Shown: positions 7,193 through 11,260 of the stretch, piece by piece | Numbering within the stretch: position 1 is the stretch's first letter | Layout of the letters: the number at the start of each line of letters is the position of its first letter | Assembly: GCA_022561095.1 (NCBI GenBank) | Contig: JADFRV010000056.1 | Span: 1-11,260, forward strand | Direction: 5' to 3' | Source: Chloroflexota bacterium | Lineage (GTDB): Bacteria > Chloroflexota > Dehalococcoidia > SM23-28-2 > RBG-16-64-32 | Length of the DNA stretch: 11,260 bases | Made by a program: the position numbers and the translations under genes | Notes under the pieces: model-generated | Seen by the model: the letters and a program-made list of their open reading frames with translations, nothing else | What the model was told of the DNA's origin: nothing | The model's database searches: none

Positions 7193-7267
7193 GGCGCTGG
7201 TATTATCGCATGGCGTTGCGCCGGGCGTGCTAGAATTGCGGCCGGATGCAGCTAGAGGAGGCAGGCC
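7193..7267. promoter_or_regulatory. Divergent promoter region between ribD and the plus-strand DinB gene
   Basis: A 75-bp spacer between divergent genes must hold promoters for both. On the minus strand GATAAT (7201-7206) is a fair -10 match facing ribD, with no convincing -35. On the plus strand TAGAAT at 7231-7236 is a possible -10 for the downstream gene, followed by AGAGGAGG as its ribosome binding site 7 nt before the ATG. No FMN riboswitch fits in this space. Confidence 0.35.
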
Positions 7268-7864
7268 ATGGCCAAAAGCGAGACCGTGCAGCGTGTAATC
7301 CAGTCGATCAGAGAGCACCGCCAGAAGTTCGAGCGGTTCTGCCGCTCGCTGAGCGAGGAGGAGCTGGGACGGCCTGTGCCGGAGAGCAGCTGGATCGTGA
7401 AGGACTTCGTCAGCCACCTTGGCGCGCTGGACCCGGAGATGGCCCGCTCGTTCGAGGCGGCGGCTGGGGGACGCCCGGAAGAGGCGTCGCGCACGGTCGA
7501 GGGGCTCCCGTTCGACCTTGACGCCTTCAACGACGCGCGGGTGGCGGAGCGGCGACAGTGGCCGCTGGACCGCATCCTGGAGGAGGCGACGCGGTACCGG
7601 GCGGCGCTGATCGAGACGCTGGAGCGGCTGACGGACGAGGAGATCGGTCAGGTATTGCACTTCCGCGGGGACGCCAAGCGGAGCGCGGCGGACCTGCCGC
7701 TGAGGGTGTTCCTGCTGGGCTGGAGTCTGCACGACCCGATCCACGCCGCGGACATGCTGAAGGCGCTGCCCCAACGGGCGAACGACCCTGAGCTGGCCGC
7801 CTGGGTCGATCATCCCGTGGTGAAGGGCTACCAGCAGGCGATGTCCGGGCCGCCGCGGCGCTAG
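7268..7864 (+). CDS. DinB-superfamily putative metal-dependent protein
   Basis: A 198 aa helical protein with a maleylpyruvate-isomerase/DinB N-terminal type bundle. The expected metal histidines are His50 (SSWIVKDFVSHLGALD) and His155/His159 (SLHDPIHAADM, an HxxxH pair). The pattern of a Trp plus VKDFxxHL after a SEEEL-type segment is shared with the protein at 5204-6046, but the SCP2-like C-terminal domain is absent. Substrate unknown. The ATG is certain because AGAGGAGG lies 7 nt upstream. It is transcribed away from ribD and converges on dcd, its TAG overlapping the dcd stop codon within one CTAG. Confidence 0.85.
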   Translation: MAKSETVQRVIQSIREHRQKFERFCRSLSEEELGRPVPESSWIVKDFVSHLGALDPEMARSFEAAAGGRPEEASRTVEGLPFDLDAFNDARVAERRQWPLDRILEEATRYRAALIETLERLTDEEIGQVLHFRGDAKRSAADLPLRVFLLGWSLHDPIHAADMLKALPQRANDPELAAWVDHPVVKGYQQAMSGPPRR

Positions 7865-8442
7865 CGGCCTCCGCCCTCGCGGAAGTCCTGGAAGATGCGC
7901 GAGGGCGTGGGGCCGGTCTGTCCCTGGTACTTGGAGGCGAGGCTCTCCGAGCCGTAGGGCCGGTCCACCGGCGTGGACATACGCAGGAACGATATCTGGG
8001 AGATCTTCATCCCGTAGTAGAGCGCTATCGGCATCTGCGACTGGTTGGACAGCTCCAGGGTGAGCTTCCCCGTCCAGCCGGGGTCGACGTAGCCGGCGGT
8101 GGCGTGCACCAGCAGGCCGAGACGCCCAAGCGACGACCTTCCGTCCACGCGGGCGACGATGTCGTCGGGCAGGGTGACGGACTCCAGGGTGGAGCCGAGC
8201 ACGAAGGTGCCGGGCTGGATGATGAACGGCTCTTCGTCTTCGATGGTGACGAGCTCCGTGAGGTCATCCATCGGCTGGCGGACGTCCACGAAGGGGCGTC
8301 GGGTGACGCGAAAGATGCGGAAGACCCGGTCCAATTGCAGGTCTATAGAGGCGGGCTGAATGTTGGCCTCGTCCAGCGGCTCGATGACGAGGCGGCTGGC
8401 GGCCAGCTCCTCCTTGATGGTGCGGTCGCTGAGGACGGTCAA
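7861..8442 (-). CDS. dcd: dCTP deaminase, possibly the bifunctional dUMP-forming type
   Basis: Deaminates dCTP for thymidylate synthesis. The 193 aa length is normal. The signature block lies at about 100-130: DGRSSLGRLGLLVHATAG (100-117), YVDPGWTGKLTLE with the catalytic Glu130, then YYGMKISQISF (142-152), PYGS and KYQGQTGPTPSR (171-182). The TAG after the histidine block (Thr115-Ala116-Gly117) and the KYQGQxGPTPSR tail resemble the mycobacterial bifunctional enzyme that also hydrolyses the triphosphate to give dUMP, rather than E. coli Dcd, which has TAH. The start is TTG at 8442: it matches the family N-terminus (xxLSDR) and has GGAG 7 nt upstream. Confidence 0.93.
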   Translation of the reverse strand: MTVLSDRTIKEELAASRLVIEPLDEANIQPASIDLQLDRVFRIFRVTRRPFVDVRQPMDDLTELVTIEDEEPFIIQPGTFVLGSTLESVTLPDDIVARVDGRSSLGRLGLLVHATAGYVDPGWTGKLTLELSNQSQMPIALYYGMKISQISFLRMSTPVDRPYGSESLASKYQGQTGPTPSRIFQDFREGGGR

Positions 8443-8463
8443 GGGCGGGCTCCGTAGGGCGGG

Positions 8464-8483
8464 CCTGCCTGCCGGCAGGCAGG
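8464..8483. repeat. Perfect 20-bp GC palindrome, repeat-like
   Basis: CCTGCCTGCCGGCAGGCAGG is a perfect inverted repeat, built of CCTG units on each arm. Short flanks CTCCG (8450-8454) and CGGAG (8489-8493) can also pair, extending the hairpin over an internal loop. It lies between divergent dcd and the sigma gene, so it is not a normal terminator. It looks like a short dispersed palindromic element. Confidence 0.6.
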
Positions 8484-8530
8484 TCTGTCGGAGATTGTAT
8501 CACCGTCCGGAGCGGAGCGGCGAATAGCCG

Positions 8531-8565
8531 TCCTGTAACAGGATAGACCTGAGAGCGTTGTAACG
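8531..8565. promoter_or_regulatory. Operator-like palindromes upstream of the sigma gene
   Basis: TCCTGTAACAGGA (8531-8543) is a 13-bp palindrome with 6-bp arms. CGTTGTAACG (8556-8565) is a second, shorter one. Both contain TGTAAC, 25 bp apart. They lie 33-67 bp before the sigma ATG and could be sites for a dimeric regulator or part of an ECF promoter. Confidence 0.35.
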
Positions 8566-8597
8566 GTTGGAGGCAACGAAACCATCCTATTTAAGAT

Positions 8598-9239
8598 ATG
8601 AGAGAGGAAGTCGCCGCCACGGACGTAGCGGCATCTGAGCCGTACGAAGCGGAACTGATAGGCCGGGCCAAGGCACGGTCGTCGGAGGCGTGGACGGAGA
8701 TATACGAGACGCACTATCGCGCCATCTTCCGCTACGTGAAGGCCAGGGTATTCGAAGAGGCCACGGCGGAGGACCTCACTTCCGCCGTGTTTGTCGGCGC
8801 GTTGAAAGGGATCGACTCCTACAAGCACCGAGGGCGGCCCCTGCTGGCCTGGCTTTACCGCATAGCCCGCAACGTGGTGGCCAGCCATCAGCGACAAACG
8901 TTAGGGTCACGCGCTGAACGCCTGAAACAGGGCTTGGACCTGCCGCGACGAGTGATCTGGCACCTAATGCGGCGGTCGCAGCCAGGCGAGGCGCAGGACG
9001 GAGCGTACGACCTTACGTCCGTGGCCACCAGTGAAGGCGACCCGTCGATGATGGTCGACAGGCTTGACCTGCGTGACGCGCTCGTCAAACTGCCTGCGAA
9101 CCAGCGAGAGGTAGTGATCCTGCGGTTCCTCGTCGGCCTGAGCGCGCAGGAGGTGGCCGAAGTCGCCGGGAAGAAGCCTGCCGCCATCTATTCCCTTCAG
9201 GCGCGGGCGCTGCTGGCGCTGCGAGAGCAGCTCAGATAG
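8598..9239 (+). CDS. ECF-type RNA polymerase sigma factor
   Basis: A 213 aa sigma-70 family protein with the two-domain extracytoplasmic-function layout. Region 2 spans about 20-100 (AWTEIYETHYRAIFRYV 31-47; DLTSAVFVGALKGI and RPLLAWLYRIARNVVASHQR 80-99, the core-binding and -10 recognition helices). Region 4 spans about 155-211 (LPANQREVVILRFLVGLSAQ 165-184, then the helix-turn-helix EVAEVAGKKPAAIYSLQARA). The linker between them (about 100-155) is long. No Shine-Dalgarno precedes the ATG and an in-frame stop TAA lies just upstream, so the start is fixed; translation may be leaderless. The next gene, 57 nt downstream, is a candidate anti-sigma partner. Confidence 0.93.
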   Translation: MREEVAATDVAASEPYEAELIGRAKARSSEAWTEIYETHYRAIFRYVKARVFEEATAEDLTSAVFVGALKGIDSYKHRGRPLLAWLYRIARNVVASHQRQTLGSRAERLKQGLDLPRRVIWHLMRRSQPGEAQDGAYDLTSVATSEGDPSMMVDRLDLRDALVKLPANQREVVILRFLVGLSAQEVAEVAGKKPAAIYSLQARALLALREQLR

Positions 9240-9296
9240 GAGCGCGAACAGATTTCGCTGCCGCGACGAATTTCGGGCGGTGGAACGATAGACCTA

Positions 9297-9965
9297 ATGA
9301 GAAGGGAAAACACCGTAACAATGGACAACAAGCTGCGAAAGATACTGACGGACTGCATCGGGGACATCGAGACCGGCGCCGTCGATATGGAGGGCTGTCT
9401 GCAGCGGCACCCAGACCGGGCCGCGGAGCTGCGGCCTCACCTGGAGCTGTGGAGCGGCCTGAACGCGGCAGCCAAGGCTCAGCCCAACTTCGGGAGCCAG
9501 CAGCGGGGAAAGCATCAGCTACTGGGCGCGCTGGCGGACATGGAGAGAGGACAGGACAAAGGACGGATGATACCGGCCTTAGCCAAAGTAGCGGTGGTGA
9601 TGGTGGCCGCTGCGCTGCTCATAGGGGGCGCGGCAGGCGCTTCGGCGGCGCTGGGCGGGCCTGACGTAACCCACGATGTCCTCGCGGGAATAGGCCTCAG
9701 CAACGCATCGGACAACGGCAAGCAGCACGCCAACGACAACGCCTTCCAGGGCTCTGACAACGCCGGCCAAGGGATCGAGAACGCATCTCAGACCGGCGGG
9801 GACAACGCGAACGAGAACGCGTTCGAGGGCGCCAGCAACGCTGAAGGCGCTGGCGCGAACGCCGCCAACGGCGAAGGCTCCTCCGACGACCCGCCTCATG
9901 GTTCGGACTCAGTGCCGGACAACGCGAATGTCCCAGAGTCGGTGCCCGTAGACCCAACGCCATAA
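9297..9965 (+). CDS. Membrane protein with anti-sigma-like N-terminus and Asn/Ala-rich tail
   Basis: 222 aa from ATG 9297; ATG 9321 in the same frame (MDNKLRKILTDC) is an equally plausible start, and neither has a good Shine-Dalgarno. The cytoplasmic part (about 9-90) has DCIGDIETGAVDMEGCLQRH and PDRAAELRPHLELW. From memory this matches the small helical module next to ECF sigma factors in Chloroflexota/Actinomycetota (DxCLxxxP..AAELxPLL). There is one transmembrane segment at about 94-119. The outer part (about 134-222) is low-complexity and acidic, with nine Asn-Ala dipeptides in degenerate DNAxxG-like repeats. Its place right after the sigma gene suggests it holds that factor at the membrane, but this is inference; there is no zinc-binding anti-sigma motif. 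Confidence 0.8.
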   Translation: MRRENTVTMDNKLRKILTDCIGDIETGAVDMEGCLQRHPDRAAELRPHLELWSGLNAAAKAQPNFGSQQRGKHQLLGALADMERGQDKGRMIPALAKVAVVMVAAALLIGGAAGASAALGGPDVTHDVLAGIGLSNASDNGKQHANDNAFQGSDNAGQGIENASQTGGDNANENAFEGASNAEGAGANAANGEGSSDDPPHGSDSVPDNANVPESVPVDPTP

Positions 9966-9989
9966 AGCAATCGCTTCTATTGCCTCGCC

Positions 9990-10020
9990 AGGGGCGAACA
10001 CGCACTGCGTGTTCGCCCCT
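9990..10020 (+). terminator. Strong intrinsic terminator after the sigma operon
   Basis: A perfect inverted repeat: AGGGGCGAACACGCA (9990-10004) pairs with TGCGTGTTCGCCCCT (10006-10020) around a single C, so a practical stem of about 13 bp with a 5-nt loop. It is followed on the plus strand by a moderately T-rich TCCTCTTGT, and lies 25 nt after the stop at 9965. On the minus strand no T-run follows, so it is probably directional, though it could slow readthrough from the convergent operon. Confidence 0.8.
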
Positions 10021-10042
10021 TCCTCTTGTAGCTCACACCGTG

Positions 10043-10080
10043 CCGGCATCGCCAGCATCAGGCCCGGCATCCATAGCATC
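10043..10080. repeat. Two-copy 17-bp direct repeat between convergent genes
   Basis: CCGGCATCgccAGCATC (10043-10059) and CCGGCATCcatAGCATC (10064-10080) match at 14 of 17 positions with a 21-bp period. They end just before the stop codon position of the minus-strand SIMPL gene (10083). Confidence 0.45.
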
Positions 10081-10082
10081 CG

Positions 10083-10865
10083 CTAATCGATCGCGTAGCT
10101 CACCTGCACGCTGACGGTTATCTCGAGCTGGCCGGGGCTGATAGGCGTCTCGACATCCTGAGCGAGCTGAGCGGCCCCGAAGAACACCGGCGGCGGGCCG
10201 CCGCCCGAGGACTCGCTGATGGCGATGGGCTTACCGAGATCGACTTCCGCCAGCGCCGCCAGCTCCTCCGCCTTCGTCTTGGCGTCGGCCATGGCGAGAG
10301 CTCGGGCCTCGCTCTGCAGCGCGGCGGCGTCCTCAATGCTGAAGGTGACGCCCTGCACCCGGATCGGGTCGCCGACGGCGTCAACAGCGTCGTCTATCAC
10401 CTCGCCTACGCGGTCGAGGTCGCGAACCGTGACGGCGAGGATGCTGGTGACGCGGTAGCCGCGGATGACCTGCTCCCCGCTCGGGCGGAAGTCGATTTCG
10501 GGATCGATGCTGAAACGGGAGGTGTGATAGTCCTCCTCCGCGATGCCGTTCTCTTCGAGCGAGGCGATGAGTTCGGTCACGAGCGACGCGGCGTCGTCGC
10601 GGGCCTGACGGGCGCTGTCTCTGACGGTTGAGACGCCGAGGCTGAGAGAGGCGATGTCCGGCGCGGCGACGGCGATCCCCTGGCCGGAGACGCTGATGCC
10701 GCCGGCGTCATCGCCGTTTGCCAGGCGGGCAGCGAGAGCCTCCAGAGAGGAGCTGCCGGAGTCCGAGGCGGAGCCTGCGTCGGAGTTAGAGTCGCCGCAG
10801 GCCAGGGCCAGGACGCCTACCAGGGCCAGGGCCGTGAGGACCAGGATGAAGGGCTTGAGTCTCAT
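10083..10865 (-). CDS. SIMPL-domain (DUF541) lipoprotein
   Basis: A 260 aa exported protein. The N-terminus has a hydrophobic signal (FILVLTALALVGVLALAC) ending at Cys23, a plausible lipobox, followed by a Ser/Asp/Gly-rich linker (24-55). The SIMPL/DUF541 domain (about 56-260) begins ISVSGQGIAVAAPDIASLSL (57-76), a hallmark of the family, continues through YHTSRFSIDPEIDF and GYRVTSILAVTVRDLDRVGE, and ends SPGQLEITVSVQVSYAI. Family members (E. coli YggE, Brucella BP26) are periplasmic or outer-membrane proteins linked to oxidative stress; their molecular role is not settled. The ATG has GAGGTG 5 nt upstream, overlapping the stop of the preceding gene, so the two are translationally coupled. 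Confidence 0.92.
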   Translation of the reverse strand: MRLKPFILVLTALALVGVLALACGDSNSDAGSASDSGSSSLEALAARLANGDDAGGISVSGQGIAVAAPDIASLSLGVSTVRDSARQARDDAASLVTELIASLEENGIAEEDYHTSRFSIDPEIDFRPSGEQVIRGYRVTSILAVTVRDLDRVGEVIDDAVDAVGDPIRVQGVTFSIEDAAALQSEARALAMADAKTKAEELAALAEVDLGKPIAISESSGGGPPPVFFGAAQLAQDVETPISPGQLEITVSVQVSYAID

Positions 10866-10869
10866 TACG

Positions 10870-11260
10870 TCACCTCTTTCTCCCCGCGAAAGCGAGGGCC
10901 ATGCTAGCGGCGACCAGGACGCCCAGGGCCGCGGCCAGTCCGATCTCGGCGACCGTGAGCGCGTCGATGCCGCCGTCGGACGGGGTCGGTGCAGGCGTCA
11001 CGGCCTCCTCCGGCCCGGGGGCAGGGGGCTCAGCAACGCCGGTTATACCCGGCTCTTCTGCTCCGCCAGCGGCCGGGGCTTCCGCCTCATCCGCAAAAGG
11101 CGCGCCGGCCTCCGCCTCCATCCCGTCCTCGTCCGCCAGGCGTTCCATAGCCGTCTGCGGCGCTTGGGTCTCTTGGACCCCCCCGTTACCACCGATGTCG
11201 GCAAGGTCGACGACGAGAACGGCGGCCAGGGCGGCGGCCAGGCCGGCAGCGGCTATGCGG
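10870..11260 (-). CDS. Membrane protein, 5' end outside the window (possible anti-sigma factor)
   Basis: The frame is open from the window edge to TGA at 10870, about 130 codons. Internal ATGs such as 11148 are not the likely start, because coding sequence continues upstream: IAAAGLAAALAAVLVVDLAD is a likely transmembrane segment. It is followed by an acidic Ala/Glu/Pro-rich stretch (EAEAGAPFADEAEAPAAGGA, then PPAPGPEEAVTPAPTPSDGG) and a second transmembrane helix (LTVAEIGLAAALGVLVAASM) ending AFAGRKR, a positive stop. This is one helix, a disordered outer loop, then a C-terminal helix. Anti-sigma factors of ECF systems often look like this, but the diagnostic N-terminal domain is outside the window. 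It is coupled by 4 nt to the SIMPL gene. Confidence 0.7.
   Translation of the reverse strand, partial: RIAAAGLAAALAAVLVVDLADIGGNGGVQETQAPQTAMERLADEDGMEAEAGAPFADEAEAPAAGGAEEPGITGVAEPPAPGPEEAVTPAPTPSDGGIDALTVAEIGLAAALGVLVAASMALAFAGRKR

Noticed and set aside
6233..7255. 340-codon plus-strand open frame opposite ribD
   Set aside because: ribD on the other strand has full family motifs; this frame encodes Gly/Ala/Asp-rich sequence with no recognisable domain.
7193..7267. FMN riboswitch before ribD
   Set aside because: The spacer is only 75 bp and shared with a divergent promoter; the conserved RFN boxes are not visible.
7193..7813. Minus-strand open frame extending ribD upstream by about 207 codons
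   Set aside because: It lies antisense to a well-supported plus-strand DinB gene with a strong ribosome binding site, and the extra peptide is Arg/Leu/Pro-rich with no deaminase features. This is a common shadow in GC-rich DNA.
8450..8493. Palindrome as a rho-independent terminator
   Set aside because: It lies between divergent gene starts and has no T-run on either side, so neither gene ends here.
9700..9900. CRISPR-like or tandem DNA array in the Asn/Ala-rich region
   Set aside because: The similarity is at the degenerate codon level within an open coding frame; there are no regular repeats and spacers.
10870..11148. Complete 92-residue gene starting at ATG 11148
   Set aside because: The frame continues open and coding-like upstream to the window edge with a transmembrane segment, so the ATG at 11148 is most likely internal.

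Overview
The window is GC-rich and looks like the chromosome of a free-living environmental bacterium. Coding density is very high, start codons are a mix of ATG, GTG and TTG, and the right-hand genes are an ECF sigma factor and envelope proteins. The protein styles fit Chloroflexota (Dehalococcoidia/SAR202-like) best, especially the RibBA and RibE variants, the TPR regulator and the repeated DinB-type proteins. Actinomycetota is the main alternative. This assignment is inferred from remembered family sequences, not from a search.

Left and centre (1-7153, all minus strand): a compact run of eight co-directional genes. In transcription order they are ribD, a maleylpyruvate-isomerase-like DinB protein, a SAM methyltransferase, a haloalkane-dehalogenase-like hydrolase, a second DinB protein, ribE, ribBA and a TPR regulator cut by the window edge. 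Gaps are 4 to 66 nt (4 nt twice). RibBA makes the two riboflavin precursors from GTP and ribulose-5-phosphate, RibD carries out deamination and reduction, and RibE does the final dismutation. Lumazine synthase (ribH) is not in the window, and four non-riboflavin genes sit between ribD and ribE. No FMN riboswitch is visible. The 66-nt ribE-ribBA spacer can fold into two mutually exclusive hairpins, one of which covers part of the ribBA ribosome binding site.

Middle (7193-8442): a 75-bp divergent spacer separates ribD from a third DinB-superfamily gene on the plus strand. That gene converges on dcd (dCTP deaminase), and the two stop codons share one CTAG.

Right (8443-11260): a 155-bp spacer holds a perfect 20-bp palindromic repeat and operator-like palindromes. 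It is followed by an ECF sigma factor and a membrane protein with an anti-sigma-like N-terminus and an Asn/Ala-rich outer tail. A strong hairpin terminator closes this unit. On the minus strand, a membrane protein cut by the window edge is coupled by 4 nt to a SIMPL/DUF541 lipoprotein.

I see no tRNA, rRNA, CRISPR array, transposase or phage gene. The most unusual features are the small-molecule/thiol-metalloenzyme cassette inside the riboflavin cluster, substitutions at normally conserved active-site positions of RibBA and RibE, and a shared sequence block upstream of both the sigma gene and its partner.
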